In this document: piece after piece, positions 24,954-33,409 of the stretch
How positions within the stretch are numbered: position 1 is the stretch's first letter
Layout: the number at the start of each line of letters is the position of its first letter
NCBI GenBank assembly: GCA_900548905.1
Contig: URMK01000053.1
Location: 1 to 50,555, forward strand
Direction: 5' to 3'
DNA from: an uncultured Lachnospiraceae bacterium
GTDB lineage: Bacteria; Bacillota; Clostridia; Lachnospirales; Lachnospiraceae
DNA length: 50,555 nucleotides
Notes under the pieces: generated by a model
The model's database searches: none
What the model saw: only the letters and a program-made list of their open reading frames with translations
What the model was told of the DNA's origin: nothing
Translations under genes and position numbers: made by a program

Positions 24954-26708
24954 TTATGTCCAGCTTCCCGTCTCCAGAAAATGGCCCGCCAGGCTTTCCG
25001 CCTCTTTAATAATAGCCTCTTCATATCCGATAATCCCCAGCAGGCGGATGGCATTGCGGCTCACCGCTTTACCGGTACGCAGCACATAATTGAACAGGAT
25101 ATCTCCTTCCGCAATTTCTTCTTCAAAATGATAGTTATCATACCATTTCCCCAGCAGTTCCGTCAACTCGATATCATGGGTGGCGGCAAAGCAAAGCACG
25201 CCGGGCCGGTGAAGGCTCTGGAGGATTTTGGTGGAGGCCGCAATCCGTTCCACCGTATTGGTTCCCCGAAGCACCTCATCCACAAAGCAAAGTACCGGAC
25301 TATTATCCGCCGCCTTATGATTATCCAGTTCTCTGGCAGCGTCCAGTATCCGTTTCAGGGATTTGATTTCCACGATGTAATAGCTTTCACCGCCCTCCAA
25401 ATCGTCCCGCAGGGCCATAGAAGTCATAATCCGGTACCGATCCCCCTCATAAGAATCGGCGGCGCAGGTATGGATCGTCTGGGCAAGAAGAGCGTTCACG
25501 GCAACCGCCTTCAGGAAAGTGGATTTACCGGAGGCATTGGATCCGGTAAGCAAAACTCCCTGCTGTACGCTGATATCATTTTTGACCGCTTCCTCCAGCA
25601 ACGGGTGGTACAGGCCCTTTATTTCCAGGAAACCACAGGCTCCGTCCGCTCCCGCGCCCGATTCCCTTCCCCGGGCATCTGCCAGCCGGGGGGCACACCA
25701 ACCCTGAAGCAGGCCGGCACGATAGGAAGCGATGGCAATATAGCATTCCGCCCTGCCCGCAATCGTTATCATCCTGTCGATATCCTGTCCGTGCTTTTTC
25801 ACCTCACGCAGCATGGAATTAAAACATATGATATCCAGATGCAGAAGCATATTGATATAATCCAATATGAGGGAAAGCGGATCTCCCGCCATACTGCTCC
25901 CCCGCATTCCCAGCATGGCGCTGTAACGGAATTTGCCGAACCTGCCCTCCAGCTCCTTCAGCTCGGCCCATTCCGCCTTCAGTACCGGAATATCTATGGA
26001 TGACAGCCGTTTGGAAAAGTCCAGGATACGGCGTACATAGGCAAAGCTGGTCAGGTAGGGTTCGATTTCCCCTTTTTGTTTCATATATCCGTAGATATTT
26101 ATAGAAAACAAGGTGAACAGAAAAAGCATGCCAAAGGGAGGCGACGCTACCATAGTCACGATAGCAGGAATAAAGAGCAGGTCAATTATAATAGGGAACA
26201 GGCTGCTGCGCTCTCCCAGGTTGTCCAGATACGCAAGATAATCGTATACGGAATACTTGCCGCTTCTGCCAAGCTGCATATAGGCATACTGCAGTTCTTC
26301 CCGTTTTTTCTCGTTGCCGGAAAAATATTCGATCTTCTCTTCCATGGAAATCCCGCTGCTTTCCGCGGTTTCCATTTCCCCCTCCTTCCTTTCAGGGGTC
26401 CGCAGCATATAATACAGATACTCCTGCCCCGCGGAGGAATACGTATGGTTCATCCGGAAATAAAGCTGATCCATGCTCAAATCATTCCAGGTAATATCAT
26501 CAATCTGCCCGCTCGTCCTATGTGCGGAATAATAACCGGGAATACTGGATAGTTCTTCTTCCCCGTAATCTCTGTCGGGGTTCCTGCCAAATCCGTCATG
26601 TATCAGCCATTTCAGGCGTTTCTTCTTATTTTTTTCATCTGCCGCCCCTTTGAGGAACACGGCCAGAACCACTCCGACTCCTATTGCCAGTACTGTCAGC
26701 CATCCCAT
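24954..26708 (-). CDS. Membrane MutS-like ATPase without the mismatch-recognition domain
   Basis: A 584-aa protein. It has a hydrophobic N-terminal segment (about 3-20), two membrane segments at about 171-207, a helical lever-like region (about 215-330) and a C-terminal MutS-type ABC ATPase with Walker A GSNASGKS (389-396) and Walker B VLCFVDEV (472-479), then the TNTVERIAAS helix. The MutS mismatch-binding and connector domains are absent. It resembles the short MutS relatives common in Firmicutes, whose role is unknown. ATG at 26708 is the first start. Its operon partners are an MBL hydrolase and RNase HI. Confidence 0.85.
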   Translation of the reverse strand: MGWLTVLAIGVGVVLAVFLKGAADEKNKKKRLKWLIHDGFGRNPDRDYGEEELSSIPGYYSAHRTSGQIDDITWNDLSMDQLYFRMNHTYSSAGQEYLYYMLRTPERKEGEMETAESSGISMEEKIEYFSGNEKKREELQYAYMQLGRSGKYSVYDYLAYLDNLGERSSLFPIIIDLLFIPAIVTMVASPPFGMLFLFTLFSINIYGYMKQKGEIEPYLTSFAYVRRILDFSKRLSSIDIPVLKAEWAELKELEGRFGKFRYSAMLGMRGSSMAGDPLSLILDYINMLLHLDIICFNSMLREVKKHGQDIDRMITIAGRAECYIAIASYRAGLLQGWCAPRLADARGRESGAGADGACGFLEIKGLYHPLLEEAVKNDISVQQGVLLTGSNASGKSTFLKAVAVNALLAQTIHTCAADSYEGDRYRIMTSMALRDDLEGGESYYIVEIKSLKRILDAARELDNHKAADNSPVLCFVDEVLRGTNTVERIAASTKILQSLHRPGVLCFAATHDIELTELLGKWYDNYHFEEEIAEGDILFNYVLRTGKAVSRNAIRLLGIIGYEEAIIKEAESLAGHFLETGSWT

Positions 26709-26725
26709 ACCTCGTCTCCTTCCCG

Positions 26726-26755
26726 GTAACCGTTCAATCAGGTCTGAACGCTTAC
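26726..26755. mobile_element. 30-bp GTAAC-type mini-element with perfect target duplication
   Basis: GTAACCGTTCA at the left and TGAACGCTTAC at the right are inverted repeats. The identical octamer CCTTCCCG flanks both sides (26718-26725 and 26756-26763). It lies between the MBL and MutS-like genes. Confidence 0.8.
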
Positions 26756-26767
26756 CCTTCCCGGCGT

Positions 26768-27568
26768 CTATAGTTCAAACACATCGCCGCGCCCGTTTAT
26801 TTCCATAATCCGATCCTTATAAAGACGGCCCATTTCGGTTTCCTTGTATTTGGAAATATAACCGTATTCCTCCCACATATGCATGGGGAAGACATGTTCG
26901 GCATCCGTTTTCTCCAGGAAATAATCCATACCATATCCGTATGCCGCTTCCAGCCTGGGATCCAGAGGCACAAAGGCCACATGGAAAAATGGCTTTCCAT
27001 GGAAAAAAGGCTTTCCATGGGAAAATGGATTGTCTGAAAGGACCTGCTTTCCCGCTAACATAGTTTCGGAAATACTGTCAATTTCCCTTTTATAGTTCAC
27101 TTCCATGTTCCGGTTCCAGGAAAGGGCTTCTCCCTCCCAATGCCACCAGTTTAAGTCCCCTGCATGATAAAAGGATTTTCCTTCCGCTTCCACGAGAAAA
27201 GCCACCCCTTCATCCGTAGACTTCAGGGTGCGCACTTCCACAGCCGCATCCCCGTCCCCATAAACCAACTGCGTATGGGCCTTCATGAATACGGCATCAG
27301 TAAGCGCATCCGGATCCGCTTTTTTGCGTTCCAACTGGGAACGGCTCAGTTTACTATCCCCGCCCAGAAAAAAACGGATATGGGGATATTGTTCCCGCAG
27401 GCCGAAAATTTTCATATTAAAATGATCCTGATGCCTGTGGGAAACGAATACCAATATCGTTTTCTGTTTGTCCCATACGGGAAGCTCCCCGGTAAAATAG
27501 TCAAACAGCAGAACATGCTTTTCCAATTCCACGGAAAAACCGCTGTGTGCGATATACGTAATTTTCAT
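26768..27568 (-). CDS. MBL-fold metallo-hydrolase
   Basis: A 266-aa metallo-beta-lactamase-fold protein. The metal motif HxHxDH is HRHQDHF at about residues 44-50, with a second-site HAGD and a C-terminal HMWEEYG. It is closest to UlaG-like or RNase Z-like small MBL proteins; the substrate is not evident. Around residues 187-200 an in-frame tandem repeat gives HGKPFFHGKPFFH, an unusual insertion. The ribosome-binding site before the ATG at 27568 is weak. Confidence 0.85.
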   Translation of the reverse strand: MKITYIAHSGFSVELEKHVLLFDYFTGELPVWDKQKTILVFVSHRHQDHFNMKIFGLREQYPHIRFFLGGDSKLSRSQLERKKADPDALTDAVFMKAHTQLVYGDGDAAVEVRTLKSTDEGVAFLVEAEGKSFYHAGDLNWWHWEGEALSWNRNMEVNYKREIDSISETMLAGKQVLSDNPFSHGKPFFHGKPFFHVAFVPLDPRLEAAYGYGMDYFLEKTDAEHVFPMHMWEEYGYISKYKETEMGRLYKDRIMEINGRGDVFEL

Positions 27569-27585
27569 ACTTCTGCCCTTCTGTT

Positions 27586-27615
27586 GTAACAGTACAAGAC
27601 TGTCTGAACGGTTAC
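27586..27615. mobile_element. 30-bp GTAAC-type mini-element with perfect target duplication
   Basis: GTAACAGTAC at the left and GTCTGAACGGTTAC at the right. The octamer CTTCTGTT is present on both sides (27578-27585 and 27616-27623). It lies between the Gre-factor and MBL genes. Confidence 0.8.
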
Positions 27616-27637
27616 CTTCTGTTTCTATCCTGTCTTA

Positions 27638-28141
27638 TTAAAAGCTTCTGATTTTATCCGAACCGTCGTCCACCGTTTTTTGAATGGAACGGATCACCAC
27701 ATAATAGCCGTAGCCGCTGTTTACTTCCACATAGACCCGCTCTCCCACCTTATGCCCGAGAAGTGCCTTGCCGATTGGAGATTCGGTGCTCACCAGGCCT
27801 TCCAGGGAATTTCCCCGCATTGTAGTAACGATTTTCATCTTTTCCACCGCCTGATCCTCTTCAAAAAAAAGTTCCACCGTATTGTTCACGCCCACTTCAT
27901 CTTCTTTGGAATCCTCCGGGATGATCTCCGCGGTCTTTATCATTCGCTCCAGGAAACGGATCCGGCTTTCATTCCTGTTCTTTTCCCTCTTTGCCGCATA
28001 GTACTCAAAGTTTTCACTCAGATCTCCCTGCGCCCGGGCTTCCTTTACCGCCTCCAGCGCCTCCCTGCGCACTATCAGCTTCCGGTGTTCTATCTCTTCT
28101 TTCATTCGTTTTATATCATTTTCGGTCAATTGGTTATGCAT
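27638..28141 (-). CDS. greA: GreA-type transcription elongation factor
   Basis: A 167-aa factor that enters the RNA polymerase secondary channel and stimulates cleavage of backtracked RNA. The N-terminal coiled coil carries the acidic tip GDLSENFEYY, and the C-terminal FKBP-like domain ends SPIGKALLGHKVGE. ATG at 28141 follows AAAGGGG; a longer frame from 28189 lacks support. A second Gre paralogue elsewhere in the genome is likely, so this may not be the main GreA. Confidence 0.88.
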   Translation of the reverse strand: MHNQLTENDIKRMKEEIEHRKLIVRREALEAVKEARAQGDLSENFEYYAAKREKNRNESRIRFLERMIKTAEIIPEDSKEDEVGVNNTVELFFEEDQAVEKMKIVTTMRGNSLEGLVSTESPIGKALLGHKVGERVYVEVNSGYGYYVVIRSIQKTVDDGSDKIRSF

Positions 28142-28247
28142 CCTGCCACCCCTTTGCCTGTTCCTATGGTTTCCGGGATATTGTACCACACATTTTTCCT
28201 TCTGTTTATCCTTCCCGGAAAATTTATAAAAATTTATGTTTTTACAG

Positions 28248-28277
28248 TTAACAGTTCAGACGGCCGGACACGGTTAC
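28248..28277. repeat. Possible degenerate GTAAC-type mini-element
   Basis: It begins TTAACAGTTCAGAC and ends ACACGGTTAC, also 30 bp, but the 8-bp flanks do not match, so it is either older or the edge of a longer copy. Confidence 0.35.
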
Positions 28278-28284
28278 AGGACAA

Positions 28285-28324
28285 AAAAAGGATCCCTGCC
28301 ATATACCCGCAGTGGATCCTTTTT
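28285..28324. terminator. Bidirectional terminator between the permease and Gre genes
   Basis: AAAAAGGATCC (28285-28295) pairs with GGATCCTTTTT (28314-28324), with an inner CTGC/GCAG stem. T-runs lie on both strands. Confidence 0.85.
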
Positions 28325-28390
28325 CATAACTATTTTTGTATCTGCCCTGTTACTGTAAAATCTCCGCTTCCACAGTATGGACGGCCATTC

Positions 28391-28445
28391 GGCCCGGCTG
28401 CTTTCATGCATGGTGCCGCCCGGCAAACCGGGCATGAAAGTTTAC
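28391..28445. repeat. 55-bp hairpin repeat ending in a stop codon, copy 1
   Basis: Read leftward it opens GTAAAC and holds GCCCGG-TTTG-CCGGGC inside an outer CTTTCATGC/GCATGAAAG stem. It abuts the purine permease stop codon. Copies at 35140 and 44596 have the same length and layout. Confidence 0.85.
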
Positions 28446-29816
28446 TTACAGGAAAATATACTTGAGGATAAATAATACGGTAAGGACATACATCAGCACG
28501 CTGATCTTCTTGTCCTTTGCCTTTCCTGTCAGAAGGTTCAGCAGTGTCCAGGAAATCACGCCGATGGCGATACCTTCGGAAATGCTGTAAGCAAGAGGCA
28601 TGGCAATAATGCAGAGGAATGCAGGAATGGCTTCCGCCATATCATCAAAGTTAATCTTCACAACTGCGCCCATCATATAGAAACCTACGATAATCAGGGC
28701 CGGCGCCGTTGCAAAGGAAGGAATGGTCAAAAACAGCGGTGAGAAAATCAGGGCGAGCAGGAACAGGATACCTGTGGTAATCGCCGTAAGTCCGGTACGT
28801 CCGCCTTCGGTTACACCGGATGCGCTTTCCACATAGGTTGTGGTGGTGGAAGTACCGAAAATCGCACCAACACTGGTTGCAACTGCATCCGCCATCAGAG
28901 CACCTTTGATTCTGGGCAGCTTGCCGTCCTTATCCAGCATGTCCGCTTTGGAAGCCACACCGATCAGGGTTCCCAGGGTATCAAACAGGTCGACAAACAG
29001 GAAAGCGAACATAACCACGATGAAATCCAGGATTTTTATGCCGCCGAAATCTGCCTTGAACACCTGTCCGAAGGTCTGTCCGAAGGAACTGAAATCAAAG
29101 CTCACAATTGCGGAAGGGATGACGGAATACATTCCCGCATCCGGATTGGGAACATAAATACCAACCAGTTCGCAGAGGATTCCAAGCACCCACGTAATAA
29201 TAATGCCGAACAGGATTCCGCCTTTTACCTTCTTGACAAGAAGGATAGCGGTTACAAGAACGCCGATCAGGGCCAGAAGGGCGCCGATACCAACAGAATG
29301 GAAGGTATCCCCCTTAAAGGACTGATAGGTAAGCAGAGTGGCATCGCTGTTAACAACGATTTTCGCATTCTGCAGGCCGATAAAAGCGATAAATAAACCA
29401 ATACCAACACTGACTGCAGATTTCAGGGTCATGGGAATGGCATTAAAAATAGCTTCTCTGACATTGGTAAGTGAAAGGACTACGAAAACAAGACCTTCCA
29501 CAAATACGGCCATCAAAGCAATCTGCCAGGAATATCCCATATTCAGGACTACGGTATAAGCGAAATAGGCGTTCAGGCCCATACCGGGAGCCAAAGCAAA
29601 CGGATAATTTGCAAACAGAGCCATCATGGCCGTGCCTACAAAAGCAGCAAGTGCTGTTGCAATCAACACCGCATTGGCATCCATTCCTGTCGCGGAAAGG
29701 ATGTTGGGGTTCACTGCAAGGATGTAAGCCATAGTCATGAACGTGGTAATACCGGCCATGATTTCTGTCTTGACATCGGTTTTGTTTTCCTTCAGTTTGA
29801 AGAACTTTTCTAACAT
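28446..29816 (-). CDS. NCS2 (AzgA-like) purine permease
   Basis: A 456-aa inner-membrane protein with about 13-14 hydrophobic segments. The start TEIMAGITTFMTMAYI, the GMGLNAYFAY loop and the SASGVTEGGRTG motif identify the AzgA/PbuG branch of nucleobase-cation symporters, which take up adenine, guanine or hypoxanthine by proton symport. ATG at 29816 follows AGGAGG; a longer frame from 29867 is not needed. I see no purine riboswitch in front of it. Confidence 0.92.
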   Translation of the reverse strand: MLEKFFKLKENKTDVKTEIMAGITTFMTMAYILAVNPNILSATGMDANAVLIATALAAFVGTAMMALFANYPFALAPGMGLNAYFAYTVVLNMGYSWQIALMAVFVEGLVFVVLSLTNVREAIFNAIPMTLKSAVSVGIGLFIAFIGLQNAKIVVNSDATLLTYQSFKGDTFHSVGIGALLALIGVLVTAILLVKKVKGGILFGIIITWVLGILCELVGIYVPNPDAGMYSVIPSAIVSFDFSSFGQTFGQVFKADFGGIKILDFIVVMFAFLFVDLFDTLGTLIGVASKADMLDKDGKLPRIKGALMADAVATSVGAIFGTSTTTTYVESASGVTEGGRTGLTAITTGILFLLALIFSPLFLTIPSFATAPALIIVGFYMMGAVVKINFDDMAEAIPAFLCIIAMPLAYSISEGIAIGVISWTLLNLLTGKAKDKKISVLMYVLTVLFILKYIFL

Positions 29817-29874
29817 CTCCCTACCTCCTAAGATTGTGTTGAAGTTATGTAAAAAAAGAAAGAACACGCTATTA

Positions 29875-29903
29875 ATTGTATACTGAAAGATGCAGAATGT
29901 CCA
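29875..29903 (-). promoter_or_regulatory. Promoter of the purine permease
   Basis: Read leftward, TGGACA (29903-29898), 17 bp, TACAAT (29880-29875). The leader of about 55 nt is too short for a purine riboswitch. Confidence 0.55.
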
Positions 29904-29943
29904 TGATAAAATTGCCGGATTTTGTCATTTTATGCAATTTGCC

Positions 29944-30194
29944 GTAACAGTTCAGACGGCCCCTTGTGTCCTGTGGCATCCCCCCCTTTTTCCCTGGGGT
30001 GGCAGTGCTGAAAGGTTCCTTACAGGGGCCGCTCTCGCTCGACCAAAAACGCAGCAGTACTAACGCTGCAAAGGACACAGCGTAAGGACTGGCGTTTTTA
30101 GACGCCCCTTACAGGAATCCTTGCAGCACTGCCACCCCAGGAAAAAAGGGGGGAGGGGATGCCGCAGGACACAAGGGGCCGTCTGAACTGTTAC
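29944..30194. mobile_element. 251-bp MITE with GTAAC ends and 8-bp target duplication
   Basis: Starts GTAACAGTTCAGACGGCCCC and ends with its inverse (GGGGCCGTCTGAACTGTTAC). The two arms of about 90 bp are near-mirror images. AATTTGCC lies on both sides (29936-29943 and 30195-30202), a perfect 8-bp target duplication. GTAA ends with 8-bp duplications are typical of IS66-family transposons, so an IS66-type transposase in trans is the likely mobiliser. It encodes no protein. Confidence 0.85.
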
Positions 30195-30224
30195 AATTTG
30201 CCGAGCGGCTGGGAAAGCCCTGAC

Positions 30225-32444
30225 TTAATCAAATACCTGCCGCCGGAACAGTATCCAGGTGCTGATGAAATAACAGGCCAGGAGAACCGACAGGATTACC
30301 ACCACCGCCCCCACCTGCCCCATCAGCTTTCCCGTCCCCACATAGGCGCTGATCTGGACGGAAATCGTCCGGAAAAAATACACGGCAAATATGGCCGCAC
30401 CTGCTGCCGCCGTACATACAGGCAGACCGAACCAGAAAGCCAGCTGCCTGAAAATCAGGCGGTTGATACGAGTATCCTCCACACCCAGCTTACGCAGGAC
30501 GCCGAACCGGTAAGAATACTGGGAACCATCCAGAAGCTGCTGCAGCGCTAAAATGGTAAAACAAATGATAAAAAGCACCACGGCGGCATAGGTCATACTC
30601 GTTTTCAGGATGAAAATACCTGTGGTGGTATCGCTCACCTCAATGGAACGGGTCCGTATCAGATAGATAACCCCATCCCTGTTTATATCTGTAGGCAGCG
30701 TCTCTCCAAACAGAGCCTCCAGCCTGGCGCAGATCTCATAGGGGACAGGCTCTGCGGTATTAATGTATCTCTGTCTTTCCGCTCCCAGCAGCTTCCCGCA
30801 CACACTGTCCGGGAATACATAAATAACATCTGTATACAGATTATATACATTCTCACTAATCCCTGCATGATGCGCCCTATCCGGAGCAAGGCGGAGCGTC
30901 CCCGCATCCGTTTCCACAGACGGGTTCTCCTCAAGAAAGGCTTCCGCCTCTTCTTCCGACGCAGTGGAACGCCACTGTGTGGTGAATGTCCCCTCTTCCA
31001 GCGAGACAGCATCAAGCCCCACCATACGGCGCAGATGGTTGTAGTCGGAAAGGGATACCGCAAGTACCGGGAAATCACTTTTCAGCCGGTTGTAAAAAAG
31101 CTCTTCCTTCGGGAAATAAACGGACAAGGTACAATCATCCGCAACAGCGATTCCTTCTTCCTCCAGGAAATCCGTCACAAACCCATACCCGGTATCCGGC
31201 AGTTCCTCCACCTTTTCGGTTCGGTTATAGGTTGACGCCATACGGATATCGAATACCGCTCTTTCCTCCAGATAGCCCGACGCCCAGCCCACAAGGGCGG
31301 GAATGGACAGGAAAAGCCCGATGGATACCATAAGGGTCAGGCAGATGAGTGTCATGGTTTTGGTAGTGGTTCTCAGCTTCGTCAGTATCTGTCCCAGGAA
31401 AAACAGGTTTTCCTCCCGGCAGGCCCACTGCCTGTTCTTCTTTTTTCCCTCCACAAGGTGTCCTGTCAGGTACATGAAAGCGCAGACGGCAAAGCCGATT
31501 TCCGCGAGGATGAACATGGCATAAAGGTTTATTGTCCCCTTCCCCAGGGCGAGAGAATACTTCTGCTGCAGGATCGGTACACTGGCTGCGCTCACAATAA
31601 GCAGCAGATCTGCCGCAAGCAGACAGCAGGTAAGGGCGGTAATATCCATCTTTCTGCGCAGCAGCCTTCCAGCAGGGAAAAGGACAACGAACATAAGCCC
31701 CAGGGCCGGCGCCCCTATATTGGCGGCAAACATCACATGAACCAAGTCCGGCAGTCTGGGATCAAAATAGTAATACCTCTTGCTGATTCCTGCTGCCAGC
31801 ACCATCATAAGAAAAAGGGCAAACAGGTAAATAATGGCGTGCATCCATCTGCTCTTCTTCAGCGTTTCGTTCACTTTATCCGCCTGCAGCATATCGATTA
31901 CCTTAATTTTACGGATCGTCCTTATATTAAAAATCCCGATTCCCACAAAGCTTACCAGGAAGAAAACTACCGTCAGGAGCAGGGTATCCGGGTACAGTGT
32001 CCAGATAATCCGGTAGGGATAGCCCATGGACGAAAGCTGCATCGCCGTGATGAGCTGTGCCAGCAGCCCTCCCAGAAGGCAGCCTATCAGCAGGGCAGCC
32101 CCTCCCATAATGAGGGTTTCGAAGAAAAACAGCCTGGCGGTAAGCTTCTGTTCCATACCCATAATGGTCTGTATGGCAAATTCCTTCTGTTTCCGGTAAA
32201 TCATAAACCGGTTGACATACCTGACCAAAAAAAGAAGCAGCAGCGTTATGACACATATGGCCGCTTTCATATTATCCCCCAGCAGGCCCAGATCAAACTG
32301 CGCCCCGATTTCCGGCTTGTAATAACTGCTCGATATGGATAAAAAAGCATAAAACATAGCGACACACAGGGTCAGTGTCACAATATAAATCAGATAATCG
32401 CCGATGGAACGTCTGGCATTCCTGAGAATCAGTTTAACGTACAT
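30225..32444 (-). CDS. BceB-type ABC transporter permease
   Basis: A 739-aa FtsX-fold permease with about ten membrane segments and a large extracellular domain (about residues 390-600) between segments 7 and 8, the layout of BceB-type peptide-antibiotic transporters. It senses and removes cell-wall-active peptides with its ATPase and signals to the histidine kinase. I use ATG at 32444 (MYVKLILRNARRS) with GGAGG about 11 bases upstream; the GTG at 32456 has no usable spacing. Confidence 0.9.
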   Translation of the reverse strand: MYVKLILRNARRSIGDYLIYIVTLTLCVAMFYAFLSISSSYYKPEIGAQFDLGLLGDNMKAAICVITLLLLFLVRYVNRFMIYRKQKEFAIQTIMGMEQKLTARLFFFETLIMGGAALLIGCLLGGLLAQLITAMQLSSMGYPYRIIWTLYPDTLLLTVVFFLVSFVGIGIFNIRTIRKIKVIDMLQADKVNETLKKSRWMHAIIYLFALFLMMVLAAGISKRYYYFDPRLPDLVHVMFAANIGAPALGLMFVVLFPAGRLLRRKMDITALTCCLLAADLLLIVSAASVPILQQKYSLALGKGTINLYAMFILAEIGFAVCAFMYLTGHLVEGKKKNRQWACREENLFFLGQILTKLRTTTKTMTLICLTLMVSIGLFLSIPALVGWASGYLEERAVFDIRMASTYNRTEKVEELPDTGYGFVTDFLEEEGIAVADDCTLSVYFPKEELFYNRLKSDFPVLAVSLSDYNHLRRMVGLDAVSLEEGTFTTQWRSTASEEEAEAFLEENPSVETDAGTLRLAPDRAHHAGISENVYNLYTDVIYVFPDSVCGKLLGAERQRYINTAEPVPYEICARLEALFGETLPTDINRDGVIYLIRTRSIEVSDTTTGIFILKTSMTYAAVVLFIICFTILALQQLLDGSQYSYRFGVLRKLGVEDTRINRLIFRQLAFWFGLPVCTAAAGAAIFAVYFFRTISVQISAYVGTGKLMGQVGAVVVILSVLLACYFISTWILFRRQVFD

Positions 32445-33201
32445 CTGCCAGATCACCTCCCAGCATAGTTACAACATCCAGGATTTTACCGAAAAACCGG
32501 CGGCGGCTGTCATTCCCACGCAAAATTTCCGTAAATATCTGTCCGTCCTTTAAAAACAGAATACGACCGGCATAGCTGGCGGTAAAGGCATCATGGGTCA
32601 CCATTAAAATAGTTGCCGAAAGACTCTCATTCAGATCCCGCATGGTATCCAGCAGCATCTGGGAGGAATGGCTGTCCAGTGCGCCCGTCGGTTCATCCGC
32701 CAGAATAAGCCTGGGGCGGTTTATCATGGCCCTGGCACAGGCACAGCGCTGCTTCTGGCCCCCGGAAACCTGATAAGGGTATTTATCCAGAATATCCCGG
32801 ATATGCAGTTTATCCGCCATTTTTCCAACCCGCCCGTCAATTTCCCCGGCCGGCACCCGGTTGATGGTGAGGGCAAGGGTTATATTTTCCCGTATGGTGA
32901 GGGTATCCAGCAGATTAAACTCCTGAAAAATAAATCCCAGGTTCTCCCTGCGGAACCTTGCTATATCCCGTTCCCCGATTTCGGTCACATCCCTGCCGTC
33001 CAGGAATATATGGCCTGCACTAACCATATCAATCGTTGATATACAATTGAGAAGCGTGGTCTTTCCCGAACCGGACGCGCCCATAATCCCTATAAACTCC
33101 CCTTCCCTGACCTGAAAGCTCACGTCGGAAAGGGCTTTTGTCAGACTTCCCGAATTACCGTAATATTTCTCAATATTGCAGATTTTTAATATTTCCTCCA
33201 T
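32434..33201 (-). CDS. BceA-type ABC transporter ATPase
   Basis: A 255-aa ATPase: Walker A GASGSGKT (41-48), signature VSGGQKQR, Walker B LILADEPTGALD. It matches MacB/BceA-type ATPases that pair with FtsX-like permeases. It overlaps the permease gene by 11 bp. Confidence 0.95.
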   Translation of the reverse strand: MEEILKICNIEKYYGNSGSLTKALSDVSFQVREGEFIGIMGASGSGKTTLLNCISTIDMVSAGHIFLDGRDVTEIGERDIARFRRENLGFIFQEFNLLDTLTIRENITLALTINRVPAGEIDGRVGKMADKLHIRDILDKYPYQVSGGQKQRCACARAMINRPRLILADEPTGALDSHSSQMLLDTMRDLNESLSATILMVTHDAFTASYAGRILFLKDGQIFTEILRGNDSRRRFFGKILDVVTMLGGDLADVR

Positions 33202-33257
33202 CTTGCCTCTCTTCTGCCGCCCGGGCGGCCATTGCCTGTATTTTGGGAAACGAATTT

Positions 33258-33263
33258 ATTGTA
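33258..33263 (-). promoter_or_regulatory. -10 box of the bceAB-type operon
   Basis: TACAAT read leftward, about 52 bp downstream of the operator centre. I see no -35 box, fitting a promoter that needs its response regulator as activator. Confidence 0.45.
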
Positions 33264-33304
33264 ACAGCAGGGCGGGCAGGTTGGTATCTATTCTTCTTTC
33301 CTTA

Positions 33305-33324
33305 TTCTTACAAAAATGTAAGAA
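33305..33324. promoter_or_regulatory. BceR-type operator
   Basis: A perfect palindrome with TTACA-AAAA-TGTAA at its core, the published BceR-like binding pattern TNACA-N4-TGTAA. It lies upstream of the ATPase gene and should bind the adjacent response regulator. Confidence 0.75.
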
Positions 33325-33343
33325 GCGCAGAATCACTGCGCTT
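33323..33343 (-). terminator. Weak terminator after the histidine kinase gene
   Basis: AAGCGCAG and CTGCGCTT pair around a 5-nt loop, then CTTACATTTTTG. It adjoins the operator, so regulator binding and termination may interact. Confidence 0.4.
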
Positions 33344-33409
33344 CCTGTGTCCGTGCTTACATATGTGGGAAAGGCTTTCCAAGCTGTACGCCGTACTTCG
33401 GGCGGGATA

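Noticed and set aside
22988..27568. WYL, MutS-like, RNase HI and MBL genes as an anti-phage island
   Set aside because: No nuclease-helicase effector, integrase or other defence hallmark is present; the genes look like ordinary accessory metabolism and repair.
29817..29943. Purine riboswitch before the permease
   Set aside because: The leader is about 55 nt and lacks the conserved three-way junction.
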